Positions 1 to 5,994 of a DNA stretch of 12,152 bases are shown here, piece after piece. The position numbers and the translations under genes were made by a program. The stretch is from Candidatus Parcubacteria bacterium. GTDB lineage: Bacteria > Patescibacteriota > Saccharimonadia > Saccharimonadales > Saccharimonadaceae. Where the stretch lies: contig JAEWBQ010000002.1 of the NCBI GenBank assembly GCA_023391075.1, positions 1-12,152 of the forward strand, read 5' to 3'. How positions within the stretch are numbered: the first letter of the stretch is position 1; each line of letters opens with the position of its first letter. The notes below the pieces were generated by a model. That model was not told where the DNA came from and made no database searches. It saw only the letters and a program-made list of their open reading frames with translations.

Positions 1-500
1 ACGCGCGCCTCATGAGCCAGGCGCTCCGCAAGCTGACCGCGACGGTCCACAAGTCGAACACGACGCTGTTCTTCATCAACCAGATCCGTATGAAGATCGG
101 CGTGATGTTTGGTAATCCAGAAACGACCACTGGTGGTAACGCGCTGAAGTTCTACGCTTCGGTTCGTATGGATATTCGCCGTACTGGTCAGATTAAGGAC
201 GGCGAAGAGATTATCGGTAACCGCACCAAGGTCAAGATCGTCAAAAACAAGATTGCAGCGCCATTTAGGACGGCCGAGTTTGACATCATGTACAACGAAG
301 GTATTTCGAAGACTGGTGACGTACTGGACCTCGCCGTGCAGCATGGTATCGTCGGCAAAGCCGGCGCATGGTTCGACTACGCCGATGGCAAAATCGGTCA
401 GGGTCGTGAAGCTGCCAAGAAGTACCTCAAGGAACATCCTGAAGTACTCGACGAAATCGATCATAAGGTCCGCGAAAAGGTCGCAACCCAGGAAGACTAA
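1..500 (+). CDS. recA: Recombinase RecA, C-terminal part (5' end outside window)
   Basis: RecA forms ATP-dependent filaments on single-stranded DNA, carries out strand exchange in homologous recombination and triggers the SOS response. The reading frame is open from the left edge (first whole codon at base 3, residues A-R-L before M-S-Q-A-L-R-K), so the apparent ATG at 12 is internal. About 165 residues remain of a family that is usually near 350. Visible landmarks are FINQIRMKIGVMFGNPETTT followed by GGNALKFYAS (the L2 DNA-binding loop and the strand after it), then VKNKIAAPFRTAEF and EKIGQG-like DGKIGQG in the C-terminal domain. Walker A and B lie upstream of the window. The acidic C-terminal tail is short (ATQED). 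A Nudix gene starts 2 bp after the stop and recX follows it, so recA, Nudix and recX are probably co-transcribed. Identity is certain; only the missing half is unseen. Confidence 0.98.
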   Translation, partial: ARLMSQALRKLTATVHKSNTTLFFINQIRMKIGVMFGNPETTTGGNALKFYASVRMDIRRTGQIKDGEEIIGNRTKVKIVKNKIAAPFRTAEFDIMYNEGISKTGDVLDLAVQHGIVGKAGAWFDYADGKIGQGREAAKKYLKEHPEVLDEIDHKVREKVATQED

Positions 501-502
501 TA

Positions 503-931
503 GTGACAAAACAGGTGACGCTGCGCGATCAATGGGGTAACCTAGCGGTTACCCTTTCCTGTAAGGCGGTCGCACTGGAAGACGGAAAAATATGGTTGCG
601 ACAGAACGAGCGTCTGGAATGGGAACTACCCGGAGGTCGCTTGTCTGAGGGTGAACAGCCTGAGGAGACGGTGCGACGAGAAGTTGCCGAAGAGCTGGGG
701 GCGGAAATTGATACGCCTCAATTGATTGATGCATATATATGGGAAAAGGACTTCGGTACCAATACTCATGTCGGCATTATATCGTTTTTATGCCCAGTGA
801 TGCGTCGTACTGGCGAATTTGAAACACAGGGCGAGGCTGGTGAGGCTATGTTCCGCCTATTTGCTGTCAATGAAGCACTAGCCTTACCGGACCTTCCTGA
901 GGTGTATAAACGCGTACTGCGAAAACTATGA
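503..931 (+). CDS. Nudix hydrolase between recA and recX
   Basis: Nudix enzymes hydrolyse nucleoside diphosphates linked to another group, using Mg2+ bound by the Nudix-box glutamates. This 142-aa protein has a full box GX5EX7REUXEEXGU at residues 45-67 (G45, E51, R59-E60, E63-E64, G66), preceded by the typical WELPGG. The fold is otherwise a minimal single domain, so the substrate cannot be read from sequence; a MutT-like house-cleaning role or an ADP-ribose or dinucleotide substrate are both possible. The start is GTG at 503, two bases after the recA stop, with an AGGAAG ribosome-binding site at 490-495 inside the recA 3' end. The stop overlaps the recX start (ATGA, 928-931), so translation of Nudix and recX is probably coupled. 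The position inside the recA-recX unit suggests shared transcription with DNA-repair genes, but a functional link is inference. Confidence 0.93.
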   Translation: MTKQVTLRDQWGNLAVTLSCKAVALEDGKIWLRQNERLEWELPGGRLSEGEQPEETVRREVAEELGAEIDTPQLIDAYIWEKDFGTNTHVGIISFLCPVMRRTGEFETQGEAGEAMFRLFAVNEALALPDLPEVYKRVLRKL

Positions 932-1593
932 AAATTACCGCGCTTACCGCACAGCAAAAGGATCATAACCGTGTCAACGTCATGGTTGACGGGGTGTTTC
1001 GCTTTAGCCTGGATATTTTCCAAGTAGGCGATCTAGGGATTAAGGTTGGCAAGGAGTATAGCGAGCAAGAACTGGTTGATCTCGAGATTGAGAGCCAGTT
1101 CGGTAAGCTCTATGGTCGAGCGCTAGAGTACTGCATGATGCGACCGCATAGCGCCAAAGAAGTGCGTGACTATCTGTACCGCAAAACTCGCAGCACGCGG
1201 GTGCGCAATAAGCGAACTGGAGAGATGAGCGAACGACCCGGGGTGAGCCAAGACGTGGCTAATCGGGTGTACGACCGGCTGGTTGATAAGGGGTACGTTG
1301 ATGATGAGCGGTTCGCGCGCTACTGGGTAGAAAACCGCTCCCAAACCAAAGGTGTCAGTCAGCGGAAGCTGCAGCTTGAGCTGCGTGCCAAGGGCGTGGA
1401 GGGCAGCTTGATTGAGCGCTTGCTCCGAGAGACGGAGCGGGCAGATACCGATGAAATCCAGAAAGTCATCGCCAAGAAGCAGCGGCTCTATCCTGACCGT
1501 CAGAAATTTATTCAGTATCTGATGCGTCAGGGGTTCCGGTACGACGACATCGTCTCAGCGTTCGGTACCGACGACGTTGACCCTACTTGGTAA
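928..1593 (+). CDS. recX: RecA regulatory protein RecX
   Basis: RecX binds RecA filaments and caps or disassembles them, modulating recombination and SOS. The 221-aa protein has the family's tandem three-helix repeats: ALEYCMMRPHSAKEVRDYL (residues 65-83), the signature LVDKGYVDDERFARYWVENR (118-137), a G-x-S-Q-R-K-L-x-x-E-L-R-x-K-G-V stretch (142-157) and a last repeat ending MRQGFRYDDI (199-208). An N-terminal region of about 60 residues precedes the repeats, as in longer Gram-positive-type RecX proteins. Residues about 85-105 form a very basic, glycine-containing insertion (KTRSTRVRNKRTGEMSERPG) between the first and second helices' region, which I do not recall from E. coli RecX. The ATG at 928 overlaps the Nudix stop by 4 bp. 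The 3' end overlaps the convergent PRC-barrel gene by 11 bp. The adjacent recA confirms the call. Confidence 0.95.
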   Translation: MKITALTAQQKDHNRVNVMVDGVFRFSLDIFQVGDLGIKVGKEYSEQELVDLEIESQFGKLYGRALEYCMMRPHSAKEVRDYLYRKTRSTRVRNKRTGEMSERPGVSQDVANRVYDRLVDKGYVDDERFARYWVENRSQTKGVSQRKLQLELRAKGVEGSLIERLLRETERADTDEIQKVIAKKQRLYPDRQKFIQYLMRQGFRYDDIVSAFGTDDVDPTW

Positions 1594-2164
1594 GGTCGCT
1601 GCCGTTGGTCTGCGGTGACGACGGACGGAAGGGATTGTGATACGACGGGAGCGGGGTAGTGGCTGGGTCGGTGATGTCGGCCGTATCTTCGCGCACGATA
1701 ATTGACGTGTCGTTTACCTCGACGATTTGGCTGCGATGAATCAATAACTCGGTGTCGGTGAGGCTTTTGAGTAATGGTCGCTTGACGCTGAACTGTTGAA
1801 TCATGAAGCCGACTGTATCGATGGTGTAGCTGGTGACTTTGCCGAGCTTATGTTTCTTTTCGTCGAGCACATGCTTCCCGATCATGTCAAAATGCAGGTC
1901 ATAAATATCTTTGAAGCGGACAATGTCATCAAGTCCGACAAATTCATCGCTTGAATCGACGATAATACCGATGTCACTGAACTCGCGAACGTCGGCGATG
2001 CGCAGAAACGAAGGCTGCTCGGCGAGCAGCGGCCCTTCGAGCTCAAAAGCGATGATGGTCAAGGTTGCCGGGTCAATAATTTCACGACGCGTGCGGGCCA
2101 GCTCACCCCCAGTCTGGAGTCCCATGACGGGGCTGTGAAGGAAGCGTGATCCGGCGATTAGCAT
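1583..2164 (-). CDS. PRC-barrel domain protein (two barrels)
   Basis: PRC-barrels are small beta-barrel domains found in RimM, photosynthetic reaction-centre subunit H and many stand-alone proteins of unknown role, often binding RNA, protein or membrane partners. This 193-aa protein seems to hold two copies: residues 1-80, opening MLIAGSRFLHSPVMGLQTGG and ending in an ADVREFSDIGIIVDSSDE strand pair, and residues about 85-158, centred on MIGKHVLDEKKHKLGKV. A Pro/Ser/Thr-rich tail without predicted structure follows (about 160-193). There is no signal peptide or membrane segment, so it is probably cytoplasmic. It lies directly downstream of the pilus genes, 24 bp after the PilP-like stop, but has its own promoter whose predicted +1 falls on the ATG, so it need not belong to the pilus operon. 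Its end overlaps recX by 11 bp in convergent orientation. Function unknown. Confidence 0.8.
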   Translation of the reverse strand: MLIAGSRFLHSPVMGLQTGGELARTRREIIDPATLTIIAFELEGPLLAEQPSFLRIADVREFSDIGIIVDSSDEFVGLDDIVRFKDIYDLHFDMIGKHVLDEKKHKLGKVTSYTIDTVGFMIQQFSVKRPLLKSLTDTELLIHRSQIVEVNDTSIIVREDTADITDPATTPLPSYHNPFRPSSPQTNGSDLTK

Positions 2165-2199
2165 ACGTTTAGTATAACCGGTTTAGGATTAATCGACAA
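2162..2199 (-). promoter_or_regulatory. Promoter of the PRC-barrel gene, apparently leaderless
   Basis: On the minus strand a TTGTCG -35-like box (2194-2199) and a TATACT -10 box (2171-2176) are separated by 17 bp, the optimal spacing. The A of the start ATG (2164) is the seventh base after the -10 box, so transcription should begin at or next to the start codon. No Shine-Dalgarno sequence is present. The -35 box lies inside the last codons of the PilP-like gene. An 8-bp palindrome AACCGGTT (2176-2183) touches the -10 box and could be an operator, or chance. Confidence 0.6.
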
Positions 2200-2476
2200 A
2201 TGGATTGATACGGCCATGTGACAGGTCGAGGCTAGACTGCGTACTGTCATCGGCAGTATGGAGCTGCTTGATACGATTGATGGTGTTCTGATCAAAGTCG
2301 GCTCCAGCGGCTGATGGCGTAGTGTTGGCGCTCGTCCCGGTCTGGGCAATGATTTGATTGATCAGTAACATACAGACCACGAGCCCTCCGAGGACGACGA
2401 TGGTGAAAATCAGCACATGGAAGCGACTAAGGATGTGGCTAAGGGTGGTTTTGAGTGAAGCGGAAGTGATATTCAT
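2189..2476 (-). CDS. Small single-pass membrane protein, PilP-like, of the pilus operon
   Basis: This 95-aa protein has a short cytoplasmic N-terminus (1-18), one strong transmembrane segment (about residues 19-43), a Ser/Thr/Ala-rich linker, a short helical stretch and a C-terminal GRINPFVD (88-95). Its start lies 5 bp after the pilO stop, so it is almost certainly translated with pilO. In type IV pilus clusters the order pilM-N-O is normally followed by pilP, a membrane-attached protein that joins PilN/PilO, and PilP-like proteins often carry a G-R-x-x-P-F motif. Position, topology and that motif suggest a reduced PilP analogue without the folded periplasmic domain. It has no lipobox cysteine (the only Cys, C35, is inside the membrane segment), unlike the PilP lipoprotein of proteobacteria. 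Homology to PilP is inference; a Saccharibacteria-specific accessory subunit is the alternative. Confidence 0.6.
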   Translation of the reverse strand: MNITSASLKTTLSHILSRFHVLIFTIVVLGGLVVCMLLINQIIAQTGTSANTTPSAAGADFDQNTINRIKQLHTADDSTQSSLDLSHGRINPFVD

Positions 2477-2481
2477 GGCGG

Positions 2482-3099
2482 CTACTTTACATACATTTGA
2501 ATACTGATATCGGTGACGCTGACCTTTGACTTATCGGTGCCGTCGCGGCTCATGCTCAGCTTTGAAATCTGCATTTTCGGCAGGTTTTGCTCGATCGCAT
2601 GCACGAAGTTGAGCAAGTTGGTATAGCCGACCGGATTACTTGGCGTGATCGTGATACTGATTGACTTGCTCGAGCCGCCTGTGTCACTGCCGCCTGTTGC
2701 GGGCGTCGCAGGTGCGGCTGCCGGCGTCGTGGCGCTCGAGTCGGTAGTGCTGCCAAAGTCAATATTGGTGATACCGACGCCGTTTTGGCGGGCATACGTT
2801 TGAAGATCGAGGATGATCTGGTTTTGATATTGGTACTGGGTCATGTCGGCTGTCAGGAGTTTGGCGCGGTCAACGACAGACTGATTGGTCTTTAGTTCGG
2901 TCTCGAGTCGTTTGTACGTGTCGAGGCTGTTGGCGCTTTGCTGAGCATCGGCAACGGCTTGGTTAACGCGTGTAGAAACGGAGGTCAGTTGGCTGCGACC
3001 GACGTAAAAGATACCGCCGATGATGGCTACGATGACGAACAGCAACACAGAGAGGACGATCCGAAGCGTCGAGGCGTTCATGGTACGAAGACGGTTCAT
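2482..3099 (-). CDS. pilO: Type IV pilus inner-membrane alignment protein PilO
   Basis: PilO pairs with PilN to form the periplasmic-side inner-membrane complex that aligns the pilus machine. The 205-aa protein shows the expected plan: a short cytoplasmic N-terminus, a membrane helix at about residues 12-33, a coiled coil (about 37-80), then a ferredoxin-like part that begins with TYARQNGVGITNIDF (101-115) and continues in two beta-rich blocks (145-205, with NPVGYTNLLNFVHAIEQNLP typical of PilO). Residues 117-145 are an Ala/Thr/Pro/Gly/Ser linker inserted in the ferredoxin-like region, probably disordered. The ATG at 3099 overlaps the pilN stop (ATGA), with AAGGA 9 bases upstream as ribosome-binding site; M7 is a less likely start. 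Sequence identity to characterised PilO is not judged here; topology plus gene order make the call. Confidence 0.85.
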   Translation of the reverse strand: MNRLRTMNASTLRIVLSVLLFVIVAIIGGIFYVGRSQLTSVSTRVNQAVADAQQSANSLDTYKRLETELKTNQSVVDRAKLLTADMTQYQYQNQIILDLQTYARQNGVGITNIDFGSTTDSSATTPAAAPATPATGGSDTGGSSKSISITITPSNPVGYTNLLNFVHAIEQNLPKMQISKLSMSRDGTDKSKVSVTDISIQMYVK

Positions 3100-3653
3100 T
3101 TGGCAGCGTCCTTACTGATGACGACGGACAAGTTGGCCGCTACGGCGTAGCCATCGCTCGAGTCTTTGCTCGTGGAGAGGTTGGTGAAGTGAACGTCAGA
3201 AAAGATCGGTGATTGCTGGAAAGCCTCTTTCGCGGCGAGAGCGGTGTCTTGGTCACGGGCTTTGAGCGCAAGAACGGTCGGCTTACCGAAGGTTGAGGCG
3301 TCGAGGTTGAGCGTATCGAGGACGACACCTGGTGGCAGCTGGCTGGCGATTGTCAGGATTGTTTTGCTGTAGGTCGCTTCTTTGTCGAGAATGTTCTTGG
3401 CGCTCGAGAGGTCGGAACGAAAGGCACTTGCTTCGGTATTGATGTGTGCGTAGGAGGTAACTTTGGCATCGTTGTCACGCTTGGTGGTCTCGGCGGCAGA
3501 TTGGATAGTTACCAGGTAGAAATAAACAACGATCAGCGCCAGGATGACAAAGACTAATATGCCAACAAGAAAGATGTTGTAGCGGAGTAGCAGCGTGTTG
3601 GCTCGAGCGGCGCGTAGCTCGCGCAGCTGGTTGGGGGGTAAGAGGTTGATCAT
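3096..3653 (-). CDS. pilN: Type IV pilus assembly protein PilN
   Basis: PilN is a bitopic membrane protein whose cytoplasmic N-terminus docks onto PilM. The 185-aa product starts MINLLPPNQLRELRAAR: INLLPP is the family's PilM-binding signature. A membrane helix spans about residues 26-48, a coiled coil follows (about 50-90), and the C-terminal part (ILTIASQLPPGVVLDTLNLD, then two beta-alpha-beta units) is the ferredoxin-like domain. The frame stays open for 35 further codons upstream to an ATG at 3758, but that stretch lies inside pilM in another frame and would bury INLLPP. The ATG at 3653 overlaps the pilM stop (ATGA) and has a good ribosome-binding site (AGGGGAAA at 3659-3666, about 7 bases before the start), so this start is chosen. 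The 3' end overlaps pilO by 4 bp. Confidence 0.92.
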   Translation of the reverse strand: MINLLPPNQLRELRAARANTLLLRYNIFLVGILVFVILALIVVYFYLVTIQSAAETTKRDNDAKVTSYAHINTEASAFRSDLSSAKNILDKEATYSKTILTIASQLPPGVVLDTLNLDASTFGKPTVLALKARDQDTALAAKEAFQQSPIFSDVHFTNLSTSKDSSDGYAVAANLSVVISKDAAK

Positions 3654-4702
3654 AGTACTTTCCCCTGTGGTACGCTGGCGAGTCCGGCGACAGTGATGTA
3701 GCGTGGCCGAAACTGTTTGTTGGGCTGGGATAACTTGCCGAAGTCGAGCTTCTGCCATGGACTTGCCACACGGGCGGCCATGATCAGTTCGTTAGTGAAA
3801 TAGTCGCCAATGCCGGGCATGTTGCTGCCGCCGCCGACGACGAGCACCTGCTCAATCTTGCGCTCGCTCCCGAGGCGTTCGTTGTAGTAGCGGATGACTT
3901 TGTGGACCTCATTGACGATACGCTGCAGGCTTGGCTTGAGCGCGCTAGTGATCTTAGCCTGGCGCGGGCCTGCGCTGAGGCCATTGAGTACCTTGAGCTG
4001 ATGAGCGTTTTCGAGGGTGACGCCGAGCTTCTTGGCGATGTCGAGCGTAAAAGTATTGCCCCCCAGGCCGAGGCCGCCGGCGACACGAATTGCTCCGCCG
4101 TCAAGCACGGCGATGTCGGTGCTGGCGGGGCCAATATCGATGATCAGGCTGGTCAGGTGGCCTTCTTCGGTGGCCTCCAGGACGCGGGCGACGGCATTGA
4201 TGCCTGGTTCTACCATCACGGGCGTAAGACCGGCGCTGGTCACTGCCTCGACGCTACGGTCGACGATGGCACGCGGCACGGCCGACATGATAACGGTGAG
4301 GGTTTCCTTGGTGCGCTCGATGATATCGTAGTCGACGTAGAGAGAGCTAAGGGGAATAGGAATGTACTGGTCGACTTCAATCTCGATGGCATCAGACAAC
4401 GTCGACTCGGCGGACGCAGGGATTGTGAACGTCCGTGAGAAAGTACGGGCGGTCGGGATGCCGACGACGACATGGTCGGAGGACAAGGTCCCGACTAGTT
4501 TTTCACTGACGAGGAGGCGGATGTTATCGGCGAGGTAAGGGTCGTCGCTATCGAGTGAAGCCTGAACTTTTGCGGGGTCAAGATCAATCGAGCCATAGCC
4601 GGTAACCAGCCATAGCTTGGGGTCGATTTCCATGACTTTAATACCAGTTTGGCTGATATCGAGTCCGATGATCGGCTTGTCTTTATAGAATACTTTTGCC
4701 AT
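3650..4702 (-). CDS. pilM: Type IV pilus assembly ATPase-like protein PilM
   Basis: PilM is a cytoplasmic actin/FtsA-fold protein that binds ATP and the N-terminus of PilN, linking the cytoplasmic ring to the membrane alignment complex. All nucleotide-binding landmarks of the fold are visible in the 350-aa protein: phosphate-1 loop GLDISQTGIK (13-22), connect region EIEVDQYIPIPLSSL (107-121, the strongly conserved PilM block), phosphate-2 DIGPASTDIAV (189-199) and adenosine motif VVGGGSNMPGI (288-298). Length matches the family. The ATG at 4702 has AGAGGG (4708-4713) as ribosome-binding site. A perfect extended -10 (TGC-TATAAT, minus strand) lies 29 bases upstream, so pilM probably heads its own pilM-N-O-P transcript in addition to any read-through from pilC. 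The 3' end overlaps pilN by 4 bp. Confidence 0.96.
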   Translation of the reverse strand: MAKVFYKDKPIIGLDISQTGIKVMEIDPKLWLVTGYGSIDLDPAKVQASLDSDDPYLADNIRLLVSEKLVGTLSSDHVVVGIPTARTFSRTFTIPASAESTLSDAIEIEVDQYIPIPLSSLYVDYDIIERTKETLTVIMSAVPRAIVDRSVEAVTSAGLTPVMVEPGINAVARVLEATEEGHLTSLIIDIGPASTDIAVLDGGAIRVAGGLGLGGNTFTLDIAKKLGVTLENAHQLKVLNGLSAGPRQAKITSALKPSLQRIVNEVHKVIRYYNERLGSERKIEQVLVVGGGSNMPGIGDYFTNELIMAARVASPWQKLDFGKLSQPNKQFRPRYITVAGLASVPQGKVL

Positions 4703-4707
4703 TGATG

Positions 4708-4739
4708 CCCTCTATGAATTTCTTGTTCTCATTATAGCA
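4708..4739 (-). promoter_or_regulatory. Extended -10 promoter and ribosome-binding site of pilM
   Basis: The 57-bp gap between pilC and pilM contains, on the minus strand, TGC immediately before a consensus TATAAT (TATAAT at 4731-4736, TGC at 4737-4739). This is a full extended -10 element; no good -35 box is found at 17 bp. Transcription would start near 4724, giving a leader of about 22 bases that carries AGAGGG (4708-4713) six bases before the pilM ATG. It divides the pilus block into pilB-pilC and pilM-N-O-P transcription units. Confidence 0.65.
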
Positions 4740-4759
4740 TAAGCGGCAAGCGGCAGATG

Positions 4760-5989
4760 TTATGATTTAATCTGCTTTGACAGTCCGGCGATTGGCGACA
4801 TGACGCTGGCAGCAATCAAACCGACCATGGCACCCATCACGACGATCATGACCGGCTCGATGATCGAGCTGAGGCCGTCGATAGCAACGTCCACTTCTTC
4901 CTCGTAGAAGTCGGCGACCTTGACCAGCACGGTGTCGGTCTGGCCGGTTTCCTCACCGACGGCGAGCATCTGGGCGACGATGGCGGGGAAGAGCGGGTCT
5001 TTTTCGATAACCGATGAAAGCGTGGCACCGTTTTTGACGGATTCGGCGGCGTCAATCAGTGCCTGTTCGTAGACGACGTTACCAACGGCGTGGGCGGTGA
5101 CGTTAAGGGCTTCGAGCACGGCAACACCGGCACCCATCAGGGCGGCAAACGTACGCGAGAAACGGGCGACCGCCACCTTTGTGATGATCGTTTTGATGCC
5201 GGGAACCTTGAGCACCAGGTGGTGGAACTGTGATTTGCCGCGCGGCGTTTTGACGTAGCGCAGCAGCAACATGGTGCCACCTACGATCACCGGCACGAGG
5301 ATGAACCAGTAACCGGTGATAAAGCCGCTGATATTAAGCATCATTTGGGTGATGGCCGGTAGTTTGGCGTCGGGGCCGCCCAGGTCTTTGACGATTTTAC
5401 CGATCTGTGGAATCACAAAAATCATTAGCCCGAAGAAAGCGATGATCGTGATGCCGATCAGAACCGACGGGTAGGTCATGGCGCTTTTGATTTTTTTGCG
5501 CATAGTGGATGATTTTTCCTGCTGGAGGGCGAGGCGTTTGAGGATTTCGTCGAGGATACCAGCAGCCTCACCGGCACGCACCATGTTGACGTACACGTCA
5601 CTGAATGTGCTCGGGTACTTTGCCAGGGCGTCGGCAAGCGGGGCGCCGTCCTGGACTTCATGAATGATCGAGCCGACAACTTTCTTTAATGCCGGACTCT
5701 CAGAGTGTTCCTGGAGCGATGTCAGGGCGCGCAGGAGCGGCACGCCGGCGCTTACCATGGCGCTAAGCTGTCGGGTGAACATCACGAGGTCGTCGGACTT
5801 TACCTTGTTGCCGCCAAATAATACGATGTTGCCTATTTTGCCGCCGGCCGCTCCGCCCTGCTTGATACTGATCGGGCGCAGGCCCTGTTTGGTCAGGGCG
5901 CTTAGGACGGAAGAACGGTCGGTCGCGTCGACAGAGCCGCTGACGGTGGCGTTTTGAGCATTGGTGGCGACGTATTGAAAAGTTGGCAT
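4760..5989 (-). CDS. pilC: Type IV pilus / type II secretion platform protein PilC (GspF family)
   Basis: PilC is the polytopic inner-membrane platform that transmits motion of the assembly ATPase to pilin subunits. The 409-aa protein has the two homologous GspF domains: the first at about residues 66-190, with MVRAGEAAGILDEIL (136-150), the second at about 272-395, with MLAVGEETGQTDTVL (341-355). Membrane helices are visible at about 173-195, 222-245 and 377-398. The N-terminal about 60 residues resemble the PilC/GspF N-terminal region (FQYVATNAQNATVSGSVDA). Length is normal for the family. The ATG at 5989 sits 5 bases after the pilB stop with an AAGGAA ribosome-binding site inside the pilB end, so pilB and pilC are one unit. 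No pilT lies between them, unlike many pilB-pilT-pilC clusters. Confidence 0.97.
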   Translation of the reverse strand: MPTFQYVATNAQNATVSGSVDATDRSSVLSALTKQGLRPISIKQGGAAGGKIGNIVLFGGNKVKSDDLVMFTRQLSAMVSAGVPLLRALTSLQEHSESPALKKVVGSIIHEVQDGAPLADALAKYPSTFSDVYVNMVRAGEAAGILDEILKRLALQQEKSSTMRKKIKSAMTYPSVLIGITIIAFFGLMIFVIPQIGKIVKDLGGPDAKLPAITQMMLNISGFITGYWFILVPVIVGGTMLLLRYVKTPRGKSQFHHLVLKVPGIKTIITKVAVARFSRTFAALMGAGVAVLEALNVTAHAVGNVVYEQALIDAAESVKNGATLSSVIEKDPLFPAIVAQMLAVGEETGQTDTVLVKVADFYEEEVDVAIDGLSSIIEPVMIVVMGAMVGLIAASVMSPIAGLSKQIKS

Positions 5990-5994
5990 GAATG

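Noticed and set aside
3654..3758. ATG 3758 as the pilN start (35-residue extension)
   Set aside because: The extension overlaps pilM in another frame and would place the INLLPP PilM-binding motif away from the N-terminus; ATG 3653 has a ribosome-binding site and the ATGA overlap.
3902..4438. 178-aa plus-strand frame opposite pilM
   Set aside because: PilM is unequivocal on the other strand and the frame has no motif or start signal.
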